A stretch of DNA of 55,833 nucleotides from Soonwooa sp032078105 (lineage in GTDB: Bacteria > Bacteroidota > Bacteroidia > Flavobacteriales > Weeksellaceae): contig JBJZOS010000012.1 of the NCBI GenBank assembly GCA_046269235.1, forward strand, positions 1-55,833, in the 5' to 3' direction. The notes beneath the pieces are model-generated. The model was given only the letters and a program-made list of their open reading frames with translations, was not told the origin of the DNA and searched no databases. Position numbers and translations under genes: made by a program. Positions 16,318-25,431 of this stretch are shown in pieces (positions within the stretch are counted from its first letter, which is position 1; every line of letters begins with the position of its first letter).

Positions 16318-18086
16318 TGGCTGGATATATTTTTAAAGAATTACGTCTAACAGGACAAAATAAGAAAGATGCAAGCATTACATTTAAGTCAGGCCTAAAT
16401 GTAATCACTGGCCCATCAAATACAGGAAAAACATTTATATTTGATTGCATTGACTATATGTTAGGTTCTTCAAAAGAATTAAGAAACATTCCTCAATTAA
16501 AAGGATATTCTAACATTTTCTTAGAAATTGAATCTAACAATCAAATATATACATTAGAAAGTGAAATCTCCAATCAAAATACATACAAATTATATCGATC
16601 AAAAATTAGTAAATTAGATACTGAGCCTGAGATTTTAAAACGGAAATACGGTGCTAACTCAAGTGGTAATATAAGTAGTTTTCTCTTAAATCTAAATAAT
16701 CTAAATAATAAGAAAATAAGAAAAAATGCTAATGGAGATACAGTTAATTTATCATATAGAAATGTTGTTAAATTTTCTTTTATTGATGAAGAACGCATTA
16801 TCACTAATAAATCTCCTATTATTTCTAATAGCTTTAATGACACTGTGGAATTAAATCTTTTGAGATTTCTTCTAACAGGTAATGACGATAGTAATATTCA
16901 AAAGAAGATTTCTAAAGAGGAAATTCAAAAAAGAAAAGGTAAAATTGATTTACTTCATGAATTTATTAATAATTCTCAACTTGATTCCAATATAAATATT
17001 ACAGAAATTGATGAACAGTTGGAGAAAATTGAAAATTCGTTGAACAATTTTACTCAAAATTTTAATAGAATTAAAAAAGAGTATTTATCTCTTGAAACGG
17101 AATACAAAGACAAAAATATAGTTTTTCTAGACTTTCAAAAAAAACATGATGAGCTTGGAGAATTACAAAAAAGATCTTATATCCTAGAGCAACAGTATTT
17201 GAGTGATATTTCACGATTGAAATCTACAATCGAATCTGGTCTTTTTATGTCTGAAACAAGTATTTCATCTTGTCCTACATGTAAGCAAGTAGTTGAAGCA
17301 GAACAATTAGATATAAAACAAATTATTTCTTCTTGCGAATCTGAAATTCAAAAAATTAATTCCCTATTAACGGAACTGAAAATATCGCAAGAATTAATTA
17401 TTGCCGAATACAATGAGGTGGAAAGAAATATCTCTAAAATTACTTTAGAAATAGTAGATGTAAGAATTAAACTAGAAGAAGGAATAGGTAGTGAACTTGA
17501 TAAAACTTTACAAACATTATCAGTTTTAAATAATAAAAAGAGTCAATTAATAGGGATTCGTGATATTATTAAAAAGAAAGAATCTTTCTCACAAAGTATT
17601 AAAGAATTAGAATCATCAATACCAAGTGGAAAAACAAATTATCCATCTCTTACAGCAGATAATTTAACAAAGCTTTGCAGTAAAATGTCTGATATTTTAA
17701 AAGATATTGGTGAAAATAAGGATGTTAAATATAATAAGGAAGTATTTGAATTTGAAATTGGAGATAGTTTTAGAAGTGATTACGGGAAAGGATATAGAGC
17801 GATTTATTATGCTGTTTACATTATAGCGTTACACGAAATTATGGAAGATAAATCTTATAAAATTGGTGTTCCTGTTCTAGATTCTCCTTTAGTTACATAC
17901 AAAAGCCCAAAAGCTGATGGTGAAGGAATTGAGGTTAACCTTGCTTTAAATTTTTACAGATATTTGACAAAAACTAATATTAAACAAACTATTATTATAG
18001 AGAACGAAGAACCACCAAGTGACATTTATAACAAAATTCACCAAATTAAATTCACAGGATTTGGAAATGGATTTATACCAAAATAA
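16317..18086 (+). CDS. ABC-3C system ATPase (DUF3732, SMC/Rad50-like)
   Basis: The 589-residue protein opens with a Rad50-like ATPase half-domain (SGLNVITGPSNTGKTFIFDC; Walker A ~32-39). Long coiled coils (~190-300 and ~340-420) flank a zinc-hook-like CPTC (~319-322). The second half-domain carries GVPVLDSPLVTYKSP (~518-532; Walker B/D-loop region). This is the DUF3732 ATPase of ABC-three-component conflict systems. It probably acts in the cytosol as a sensor that controls the Mrr-like effector encoded first in the operon. Its TAA is followed directly by a palindrome half-site, so the three genes behave as one cassette. Confidence 0.85.
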   Translation: MAGYIFKELRLTGQNKKDASITFKSGLNVITGPSNTGKTFIFDCIDYMLGSSKELRNIPQLKGYSNIFLEIESNNQIYTLESEISNQNTYKLYRSKISKLDTEPEILKRKYGANSSGNISSFLLNLNNLNNKKIRKNANGDTVNLSYRNVVKFSFIDEERIITNKSPIISNSFNDTVELNLLRFLLTGNDDSNIQKKISKEEIQKRKGKIDLLHEFINNSQLDSNINITEIDEQLEKIENSLNNFTQNFNRIKKEYLSLETEYKDKNIVFLDFQKKHDELGELQKRSYILEQQYLSDISRLKSTIESGLFMSETSISSCPTCKQVVEAEQLDIKQIISSCESEIQKINSLLTELKISQELIIAEYNEVERNISKITLEIVDVRIKLEEGIGSELDKTLQTLSVLNNKKSQLIGIRDIIKKKESFSQSIKELESSIPSGKTNYPSLTADNLTKLCSKMSDILKDIGENKDVKYNKEVFEFEIGDSFRSDYGKGYRAIYYAVYIIALHEIMEDKSYKIGVPVLDSPLVTYKSPKADGEGIEVNLALNFYRYLTKTNIKQTIIIENEEPPSDIYNKIHQIKFTGFGNGFIPK

Positions 18087-18104
18087 CACCTGCAGCTAAT
18101 AACT
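18087..18104. repeat. Half palindromic cassette site after ABC-3C
   Basis: CACCTGCAGCTAATAAC follows the ATPase stop codon at once. It is the near reverse complement of GTTAGCTGTAGGTG at the end of site 4 (14743-14756). The remainder of the palindrome is missing; the 158-bp repeat copy B starts about 40 bp further on. Confidence 0.5.
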
Positions 18105-18146
18105 ACCCTTTAGCTTCGATCTATTCCCTCCCTTCGGGTCGTCTTG

Positions 18147-18304
18147 TCCGCAGGACAGAAGATCAAAGCCCCTTGAACGGAAACTCCGATAGCTTTTCAA
18201 GAGCATTATGGTCCTCTTATGGAGTTGTCGTTTTTAGAATTTAGAGGTAAAAAGCAGTTTTTCAGAAGGATTGCTTTTTTTGTGGCGTTGGGTAGCCTTT
18301 GGAA
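18147..18304 (+). repeat. 158-bp direct repeat, copy B
   Basis: Second copy of the sequence at 13797-13954, same orientation, no gaps. Compensating changes keep the terminal hairpin (AAAAAGCA..TGCTTTTT). With copy A it brackets the IS91 remnant and the ABC-3C operon. No intact gene is visible between it and the hsdR stop codon. Confidence 0.75.
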
Positions 18305-18462
18305 GTGGTCTAAGGATGAAGTTATTTAAAATATTATGACGCCTCCAGGAAAAATTTAATTACAATTGCAGAAAACAATAGTCGGAAAAAACATCCATTA
18401 AGAAGTATATTAGAAAAATCCACTTTCTTCTGAAGACCTACAATTCTGAATTGAACTTTAAT

Positions 18463-21400
18463 TTAGAGTTGGCCACCCACTCCTTTAAATTTCTCTACAA
18501 AGGAAACGAGCTTTTGAAATACACTTTGCTTCTTAGTTAAATATTGAGGATTTAGTGGACTCATTTTCGGTAAGAGCTCGTTCAGTTCCATGCCGTTGTC
18601 GCTGGCGAATTCGCGTTTTAAGGAATTGGAAATATAGCGTTTTGCTGCTTCTTCATTTAAGCCTTCTTCGGAAATTAATTCCGTTGCTTCAGCAGTTTTC
18701 TTTTCATTAGCGTAAGCGTAAAAAGCATCTAGAATATTTGCCTTCTCTTCGATACTGTCCAAATCTGTTTCATTGATAAAATCAACGATCAGACTTTCTT
18801 TTGCTCTGTTGCCGATACTGGCACGAATCAGTCTTCTGACTTCATCAATTAAGTCAGATTTATTTTTCGTTTTTTTATTATGCTCGAAAATCAGTTCTAA
18901 AATGTAATCCAGATTGATTTCCTGAGATTTCAATAAGTCTATTTCAAAAACAATATCATCCCAATCCATGATAGATTCTTCTGCTTCTTTACCGCTTTTC
19001 TCCCGGCGTAACCAATCACGTATGTCATTATAAGTTGAACGATAATCCTGCACAACTCTGTCCGGTAACACTTCGAATTTCTGCATGGCAGCAATATCTT
19101 CGTCAGTTACATAATGGGTCTCTTTAAACTTCTCTACCGCCGCGGGATCAGTTAAATCGATTTTTTGAAGATCTTTTAGATTGGTAAATTCATCATAGTT
19201 CTGTAAAATGTTTTCCACCCGAAGATATTCTCCAAAGAGTTTTACGAATTCCTTTTTATCTTTTTCTTTAACGATCTCATCTGGATGCGGGAATTTAGTG
19301 TTTAAATCCTGTACGACTTCGATATATCCTCTGCGTGCCTGACCTGTAATGATGTCGGTGAAACCTTCTAAATATTCCTTATAGCTTTTTTCTAAAACCA
19401 CATTCTTCGTGTTTTTGTCACCGAATAATGTAATGGCATCAATGGTGGCCTGTTCCAGGTTTCTGAAGGTAACAATATTGCCAAAAGTTTTGGTTGTATC
19501 AAAAATACGGTTGGTGCGCGAAAAGGCCTGCATCAATCCATGATAACGCAGGTTTTTGTCAACAAATAAAGTATTCAGTGTAGGCGCATCAAAACCCGTA
19601 AGGAACATGCCTACTACAATGATCATATCTATTTCCTTGTTCTTCACTCTATTTGCAAGGTCACGGTAATAATTCTGAAATTCCTTACTTTCTACTCCAT
19701 AGTTGGTTTTAAACATTGCGTTATAATCGTTAATTGCCTTGGTCAGGAATTCTTTGGCAGAACTGTCCAACGCGGTAGGCTCAAACGTTTCATCGGTAAT
19801 ATCTCCTATGGCGCTTTGTTCTTCATTGGCAGCAAAAGAGAAGATGGTCGCAATTTTCAAAGGCTTCTCACTTTCTTTTTGCAGGTTGCTTAATGTTTCA
19901 TAATAACTTTTCGCCGCATCAACACTGCTTACGGCAAACATGGCATTAAAGCCTTTATTACCGGCTTGATTCCTATGGGTTTTATGATTATAATTATTCA
20001 GGATGTACTGTGAGATTTCTTTAATTCGACCGGGATGCAGGAATGCCTTTTTATTTTCAGCAGCACTCAGTTTTTTTTCGTCCTGCTCCTGTTCTATATT
20101 TTTGAACTTTGGGCGTACATTATTGTAATCCACTTTAAACTTCAACACTTTCTCGTCTCGGATAGCATCTGTAATTACATACGAATGCAGTTCTGTTCCA
20201 AAAACACTGGCAGTAGTTTCTGCTCCCAATGCATTTTCGACAAAAATAGGCGTGCCTGTAAAACCAAACTGATAGAACTTTTTAAATTTCTTTTTTAAAT
20301 TTTTCTGCGCTTCGCCAAACTGAGAACGGTGACATTCATCGAAAATGAATACCACCTGTTTATGGTAAATATCCAAATCCCCCTCAGTCTTCATCAGGTT
20401 ATTCAGCTTCTGAATTGTGGTAATGATGATCTTATTGTCCTGCTTTTCGATATTACGCTTTAATCCCGCGGTATTGTCTGAGCCGTTTACGCTATCGGGA
20501 GAAAAACGCTGGTACTCTTTCATCGTCTGGAAATCCAAATCCTTACGGTCGACCACAAAAAATACCTTATCAATAAAATCCAGTTCTGTAGCCAGGCGGG
20601 CTGCTTTGAAACTCGTCAAAGTTTTGCCCGATCCGGTGGTGTGCCATATAAAACCACCACCCTCTACCGTTGCCCATTTTTTGGCTTCAAACGAACTTCT
20701 GATCTTCCATAAAATTCTTTCAGTTGCTGCAATCTGGTATGGACGCATGACCAATAAAGTATTGCTGATGTCGAAAACCGAATAGGTTAGAATTACATTA
20801 AGTAATGTTTTTCTTTCGAAAAATGTAGCAGTGAAATCCTTAAGATCTTTAATTAACGAATTATCGGCCTTCGCCCAATTCATTGTAAAGTCGAAACTGT
20901 TTTTATTGCGTTCAACGGTATTGGCAAAATAGCGGGTATCTGTGCCGTTCGATATCACGAACAACTGTACATATCTGAAAAGAGAAGATTCTGTATTTAA
21001 ACTTTCTTTGGTGTACCGATGCACTTGATTAAACGCCTCGCGAATGGCGACACCTCTTTTCTTCAGTTCCACCTGAACCAGCGGTAAACCATTGACCAAT
21101 ATCGTTACATCATACCGGTTCGCGTGGGTGCCTTTCTGCCCGAACTGAGAAACAACCTGCACTTTATTGCGTACGATGTCTTTTTTATCGACCAGGTAAA
21201 TATTCTGAATATGCCCATCGTCAAAGACAAAATCGTAGATGTGATTTTTCTGGATTTTATCCGTCTTTGCGATCAGGCCATCACTCGGGCGGTTCAGGTA
21301 TTCTTTCTGAAAACGGGACCACTCGCCCTCGGTGAACACCATATTGTTTAACGCCTGCAGCTGTTTTCTCACATTCGCCAACATGGCATCCATCGTTTTG

Positions 21401-21570
21401 ATATGGGAAGCATGTTCGTACCCCTGATTGATTAAGTCCTGAATAAACTCACGTTCCAAAGCCGCTTCGGTCTGGTAGGCCGCCGGCGCATCATTTACGG
21501 TGCTGTGCTTATCGTATTTTTCTAAAACAATAAAGTTGTTGCTTTCTGCGATGGTATTATACTGTGGCAT
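18463..21570 (-). CDS. hsdR: Type I restriction enzyme, R subunit (HsdR)
   Basis: This 1,035-residue subunit would translocate and cut DNA at unmethylated sites together with HsdM and HsdS. The N-terminal nuclease domain shows NRYDVTILVNGLPLVQVELK (~150-175; D..ExK). Then come the SF2 motor motifs: Walker A WHTTGSGKTLTS (~310), DECH in VFIFDECHRSQFG (~403) and FTGTPIF. Length is typical and the frame is intact. It is last in the operon hsdM-rhuM-hsdS-hsdR, 51 bp after hsdS. The region looks richer in G+C than its AT-rich neighbours, suggesting separate acquisition. Confidence 0.95.
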   Translation of the reverse strand: MPQYNTIAESNNFIVLEKYDKHSTVNDAPAAYQTEAALEREFIQDLINQGYEHASHIKTMDAMLANVRKQLQALNNMVFTEGEWSRFQKEYLNRPSDGLIAKTDKIQKNHIYDFVFDDGHIQNIYLVDKKDIVRNKVQVVSQFGQKGTHANRYDVTILVNGLPLVQVELKKRGVAIREAFNQVHRYTKESLNTESSLFRYVQLFVISNGTDTRYFANTVERNKNSFDFTMNWAKADNSLIKDLKDFTATFFERKTLLNVILTYSVFDISNTLLVMRPYQIAATERILWKIRSSFEAKKWATVEGGGFIWHTTGSGKTLTSFKAARLATELDFIDKVFFVVDRKDLDFQTMKEYQRFSPDSVNGSDNTAGLKRNIEKQDNKIIITTIQKLNNLMKTEGDLDIYHKQVVFIFDECHRSQFGEAQKNLKKKFKKFYQFGFTGTPIFVENALGAETTASVFGTELHSYVITDAIRDEKVLKFKVDYNNVRPKFKNIEQEQDEKKLSAAENKKAFLHPGRIKEISQYILNNYNHKTHRNQAGNKGFNAMFAVSSVDAAKSYYETLSNLQKESEKPLKIATIFSFAANEEQSAIGDITDETFEPTALDSSAKEFLTKAINDYNAMFKTNYGVESKEFQNYYRDLANRVKNKEIDMIIVVGMFLTGFDAPTLNTLFVDKNLRYHGLMQAFSRTNRIFDTTKTFGNIVTFRNLEQATIDAITLFGDKNTKNVVLEKSYKEYLEGFTDIITGQARRGYIEVVQDLNTKFPHPDEIVKEKDKKEFVKLFGEYLRVENILQNYDEFTNLKDLQKIDLTDPAAVEKFKETHYVTDEDIAAMQKFEVLPDRVVQDYRSTYNDIRDWLRREKSGKEAEESIMDWDDIVFEIDLLKSQEINLDYILELIFEHNKKTKNKSDLIDEVRRLIRASIGNRAKESLIVDFINETDLDSIEEKANILDAFYAYANEKKTAEATELISEEGLNEEAAKRYISNSLKREFASDNGMELNELLPKMSPLNPQYLTKKQSVFQKLVSFVEKFKGVGGQL

Positions 21571-21621
21571 AATCTTTTTTCTGTGTTTTTATTGAATTGC
21601 TTCCGCTTCTGTTTGCAAAGA

Positions 21622-22797
21622 CTAGAACGATAATAAGCGGTCGCGGTAATACTCGTACTGCTTGTTCCTCAATTCAATTTCTTTTTGAATTTCTGCTATA
21701 ATAGAATTTGTTGTGAAATCAAGATCATGTACTAATTTAATAATTCGTTCTTGTTCTTCAAATGAAGCAACTGGAACAGGATATTTGTCAAACACCGGTT
21801 TGCGAAGCGACGTAACTGAAGCAAATACAGAATTTTTTTCAACGTATTTCGAAAAATTACTTTTTATGTAATAAAACAGAAATTTAGGATTAACCTTATT
21901 ACTTTTTACCACAATTCTATAGGCTCTTTGATGTAAAGCATATTTCCCATTAACAAAGTGAAATACTTTACCAACTCCTACACCATCACCAGCCGTAATA
22001 ATTGCAGTTTCATCAAATTCAAACTCGTTTATTTTGCGTGGGATTTGTGATCTGACAAAAAAAGGATATTCACCGTCAATAACAGCTTCATTAGTATTCC
22101 TACTCCCTGTGCCAATCTCTGCAATTTCACCTAATGATTTCCACTCCACTTCTTTACCTTCAAATTTAAACAACTCCTCGCGGTAGAAATTGTATTGTTT
22201 TTGGTGAAGGTCGAGTTCTTTTTGGAGTGCTGCGTTGAGTTGGTTGGTTTCTTCGGAAAGACGGTCTAAAATACGCACAATCTCTTCCTGAATTTTTAAG
22301 GATTTTTCAGGGTTATCGGGGCAAGGGATGGGGATTTTGAACTTACTAAATTCTTCTTTTGTTATCGTTTTGATAGTACTACCTCTTGCATTTTCTTTTT
22401 CTATATTGAATTTTTCAGAAAGCTGGTAAGCAAAGTATTTGTTACAAATTTCTATTTTATAATCCTCAAAAATTGCTAAGGTCCTATCAACATAAGCATC
22501 ATATTGAGTAATTGCAACCCTACCTATACTTCCCTGCAGAGTTACAATTACAGTCTTTTTAGGCACAAATACACTTTTTGGCTGAGCCAATTTTGATATT
22601 TTGTTCTTTGTATCGGAAACCAGTTGCATATTTTTAGTAACATCATTTACCTGTACGAAAGGCATAGCTCCAATACCATCATACCACTCACTATTTCCAT
22701 AAGGTTGCGGAAATGAACCTCTCCTAAAATTAGCGACCTCACTCAAAGCCAACCACTCCACTTTAACCCCTTCCAATAATTTTGTTAATTCACTCAT
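21622..22797 (-). CDS. hsdS: Type I restriction enzyme, specificity subunit (HsdS)
   Basis: The 391-residue protein has the classical two-half layout. Target-recognition domain 1 (~15-150) and domain 2 (~215-360) are each followed by a similar helical spacer: LNAALQKELDLHQKQYNFYR (~183-202) and IQKEIELRNKQYEYYRDRLL (~370-389). TRD entry motifs EVANFRRGSFPQ and EIAEIGTGSRN are visible. It sets the bipartite DNA sequence that HsdM methylates and HsdR restricts. Its ATG overlaps the rhuM stop (ATGA), showing coupling. Both TRDs look intact; the target sequence cannot be predicted by eye. Confidence 0.93.
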   Translation of the reverse strand: MSELTKLLEGVKVEWLALSEVANFRRGSFPQPYGNSEWYDGIGAMPFVQVNDVTKNMQLVSDTKNKISKLAQPKSVFVPKKTVIVTLQGSIGRVAITQYDAYVDRTLAIFEDYKIEICNKYFAYQLSEKFNIEKENARGSTIKTITKEEFSKFKIPIPCPDNPEKSLKIQEEIVRILDRLSEETNQLNAALQKELDLHQKQYNFYREELFKFEGKEVEWKSLGEIAEIGTGSRNTNEAVIDGEYPFFVRSQIPRKINEFEFDETAIITAGDGVGVGKVFHFVNGKYALHQRAYRIVVKSNKVNPKFLFYYIKSNFSKYVEKNSVFASVTSLRKPVFDKYPVPVASFEEQERIIKLVHDLDFTTNSIIAEIQKEIELRNKQYEYYRDRLLSF

Positions 22798-23825
22798 GCT
22801 TTTCCTCCTTTTTTAGTTCCTTTTGCTTTGTTCAGGCGGTCGCCTTTTTTTGCTTGCTGCTCCAGCAGGGAAATGGTTTTCAGATATTCCGTTTCTACGC
22901 TGCTCAGGGTTTTGGCTTTGTATTTTTTGTATTCCAGGGTGGCTTTTTCCTTTGCTTTGGCGTTTGAGATTTCGCCGGCATTTTCTAAAATTTTTCTACC
23001 GGCAGAATTAAGGATATTATCCAGTTCACGGATATAGTCTGCCATACGCATTTCGCGTTCTTCAATGGCATTTAATTCGGCTAAATCAAAATACGCAGCT
23101 ACGAGGTTGTTCAGCACGCGCAGTTCTTTTTCCTCCAGAAAGTTTTTGGCAATCATAGCTTCTGCCTGTGTAGGTTCTTCGCCTTTGAAGTTAGTTAAAC
23201 CCGCAAAAGGCTTATCGCTGTCTACCCGCATATAGATGACCTCACTGGCGGTATGGCCGTGCGCGGCATAGTGCAGTTTGTTCTGTACAATTTTAAAAAA
23301 AGTTAAGCTGGTCTCACTTTTCGGGTCGTAATCCGTAGCGGTAGCGTAAAGATCCAGAATTTGGCGGTACATTACTTTTTCGCTGGAACGGATATCGCGT
23401 ATACGTTCTAAAAGTTCTTTCCAATAGTTGCCGCCGCCTAGGTTTTTCAGGCGTTCATCGTCCATGGTAAAGCCTTTAACGATATACTCTTTTAGGCGGG
23501 CAGTAGCCCATTGTCGGAAGCGGGTGGCAATCTTCGAGTTTATTCTGTAACCCAAAGCAATAATCATGTCCAGATTATAATAATCCAGCTCGCGGGTTAC
23601 CTCTCGGTTGCCCTCGGTTTGAACTGTTCGGATTTTCCGAACAGTTGCTTCCGGCATTAATTCTTCTTCAGCATAAATATTCTTAATATGCTCACTAATT
23701 GTAGATTTTGCCGTCTGGTACAATTCTACCATCTGCTTTTGGGTAAGCCAAACGGTATCATCCTCCAGCTGCACGCTCACCTTAGTGATGCCATTTTCTG
23801 TGGTATAAAAAATTAACTCACTCAT
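22794..23825 (-). CDS. rhuM: RhuM-family protein inside the type I R-M operon
   Basis: This 343-residue protein matches the RhuM/virulence-protein family: VWLTQKQMVELYQTAKSTIS (N-terminal HTH-like), YYNLDMIIALGYRINSKIATRFRQWA, then FFKIVQNKLHYAAHGHTASEVI. The C terminus is lysine-rich and helical (SVETEYLKTISLLEQQ). The biochemical role of RhuM is unknown; the gene is frequently found between hsdM and hsdS. ATGA overlaps with hsdM upstream and hsdS downstream show it is translated with them, so a part in R-M function or regulation is likely. The name RhuM comes from a Salmonella pathogenicity-island homologue and does not prove virulence. Confidence 0.9.
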   Translation of the reverse strand: MSELIFYTTENGITKVSVQLEDDTVWLTQKQMVELYQTAKSTISEHIKNIYAEEELMPEATVRKIRTVQTEGNREVTRELDYYNLDMIIALGYRINSKIATRFRQWATARLKEYIVKGFTMDDERLKNLGGGNYWKELLERIRDIRSSEKVMYRQILDLYATATDYDPKSETSLTFFKIVQNKLHYAAHGHTASEVIYMRVDSDKPFAGLTNFKGEEPTQAEAMIAKNFLEEKELRVLNNLVAAYFDLAELNAIEEREMRMADYIRELDNILNSAGRKILENAGEISNAKAKEKATLEYKKYKAKTLSSVETEYLKTISLLEQQAKKGDRLNKAKGTKKGGKA

Positions 23826-25369
23826 GCTTCAATCTCTTTAATGATGTTGGCAATAGAAGCTCTCAGCGTCGTGATTTCGTCGACGGTAACTTTCAGCTCC
23901 CGATTCAAATCAGCAATATTTAAAACTTCGCGCGTGTCTTTGGCTTCTACATAGGAACTTACGGAAAGGTTGTAATCGTTTTCAGCAATCACTTTGTTGT
24001 CTACTGTAATGGCGATATGGTCCACGTTCTCCTTGGTATCGAAGATTTCCATGATCGTATCGATATGGTGATCTTCCAGAATATTGTTGTTGGTTACTTT
24101 CTTAAAGAAGTTTTCGCCAGTGGCATCGATAAACTGGGTTTTAGGATCTTTCTTGTTTTTGGAAAGCACAAGAATATTGACGGCAATGGTGGTTCCGTAG
24201 AACAGGTTGGGCGCTAAAGAAATGACGGTTTCCACAAAATTATTGTCAACCAAATATTTTCTGATTTTCTGTTCGGCACCACCGCGGTAAAAAATCCCCG
24301 GAAAGCAAACAATAGCTGCTCTGCCTTTGGCAGACAGATAACTCAATGCATGTAAAACAAAGGCAAAGTCCGCTTTAGATTTGGGAGCCAAAACGCCTGC
24401 AGGTGCAAAACGTTCATCGTTAATCAAAGTAGGATCATCGGAGCCAATCCAGTTTACAGAATAAGGCGGATTAGAAACAATGGCATCAAAAGGTTTATCA
24501 TCTCCAAAATGCGGATCGGTAAGGGTATCGCCCAACGCAATATCGAATTTATCATAATTGATGTTATGCAAAAACATGTTCATACGCGCCAGGTTGTAGG
24601 TGGTATGATTGATTTCCTGCCCGAAGAAGCCCTCTTCGATAATATGATCTTCAAACTGTTTTTTGGCCTGTAAAAGTAAGGAGCCAGAACCTGCTGCCGG
24701 ATCATAAATCTTGTTTACCTTTTCCTGCTTATGCATTGCAAGGCGTGCAATTAAGTTCGAAACATTCTGCGGTGTAAAAAACTCACCACCCGATTTTCCT
24801 GCATTGGCGGCATAGTTATTAATCAGATATTCGTAAGCATCGCCAAACAAATCGATTTTACTGTCGGAAAAACTGGAAAAATTCAGTTCTGCGATGCCAT
24901 TTAAAACGGCCGTTAAACGTCTGTTTTTTTCTTCAACGGTATTCCCTAAGCGGGAACTGGTGGTATCAAAATCTGCAAAAAGGCCTTTGATATCCGATTC
25001 GGAGGCGTACCCATTTGCAGAATTTTCGATCGCATTAAAGATCATTTTCAGATCAGTATTTAAGTTGTCGTTCTTGGCGGCTTTGGTATGTACATTAAAA
25101 AACAGCTGAGACGGATATATAAAGTAGCCTTTGGTTTTAACGGCATCATCTATTACACTTTCAGGAATATCAGAATCATTAAAGTTGGCATAATTTACAG
25201 TTTCGTCCCCAGCTTCGATATATTCTGTAAAATTTTCACTGATAAACCGATAAAATAAAGTCCCTAAAACGAAATTTTTAAAATCCCACCCATCCACTGA
25301 GCCCCGAACTTCGTTGGCAATCTTCCATATTTTGTTTTTTAACTCGTTTCGTTGGTCTATGCTTGTCAT
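23822..25369 (-). CDS. hsdM: Type I restriction enzyme, methyltransferase subunit (HsdM)
   Basis: This is an N6-adenine methyltransferase subunit of 515 residues. The N-terminal helical domain (WKIANEVRGSVDGWDFKNFV) is followed by GGEFFTPQNVSNLIARL (~193-209), the SAM-binding DPAAGSGSLLLQA (~221) and catalytic NPPYS (~300, the N-P-P-Y/F motif). It heads the operon, so modification is expressed before restriction. A candidate -7 element (TATCTTTG, minus strand) lies at 25424-25431, about 55 bp upstream of the ATG. The frame is intact and of family length. Confidence 0.95.
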   Translation of the reverse strand: MTSIDQRNELKNKIWKIANEVRGSVDGWDFKNFVLGTLFYRFISENFTEYIEAGDETVNYANFNDSDIPESVIDDAVKTKGYFIYPSQLFFNVHTKAAKNDNLNTDLKMIFNAIENSANGYASESDIKGLFADFDTTSSRLGNTVEEKNRRLTAVLNGIAELNFSSFSDSKIDLFGDAYEYLINNYAANAGKSGGEFFTPQNVSNLIARLAMHKQEKVNKIYDPAAGSGSLLLQAKKQFEDHIIEEGFFGQEINHTTYNLARMNMFLHNINYDKFDIALGDTLTDPHFGDDKPFDAIVSNPPYSVNWIGSDDPTLINDERFAPAGVLAPKSKADFAFVLHALSYLSAKGRAAIVCFPGIFYRGGAEQKIRKYLVDNNFVETVISLAPNLFYGTTIAVNILVLSKNKKDPKTQFIDATGENFFKKVTNNNILEDHHIDTIMEIFDTKENVDHIAITVDNKVIAENDYNLSVSSYVEAKDTREVLNIADLNRELKVTVDEITTLRASIANIIKEIEA

Positions 25370-25423
25370 TATTGATTTTTAATTAAGGCGTGTGCTTTGT
25401 TGTCGTTAATTTTCGTTAATCAC

Positions 25424-25431
25424 CAAAGATA
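25424..25431 (-). promoter_or_regulatory. Candidate -7 element for the hsd operon
   Basis: On the minus strand this reads TATCTTTG, matching the Bacteroidetes -7 consensus TAnnTTTG. No clear -33 TTTG is present at the expected distance, so the assignment is tentative. Confidence 0.4.

Noticed and set aside
20417..20785. 122-codon frame antisense to hsdR
   Set aside because: It is a shadow of conserved helicase motifs on the other strand and encodes nothing recognisable.
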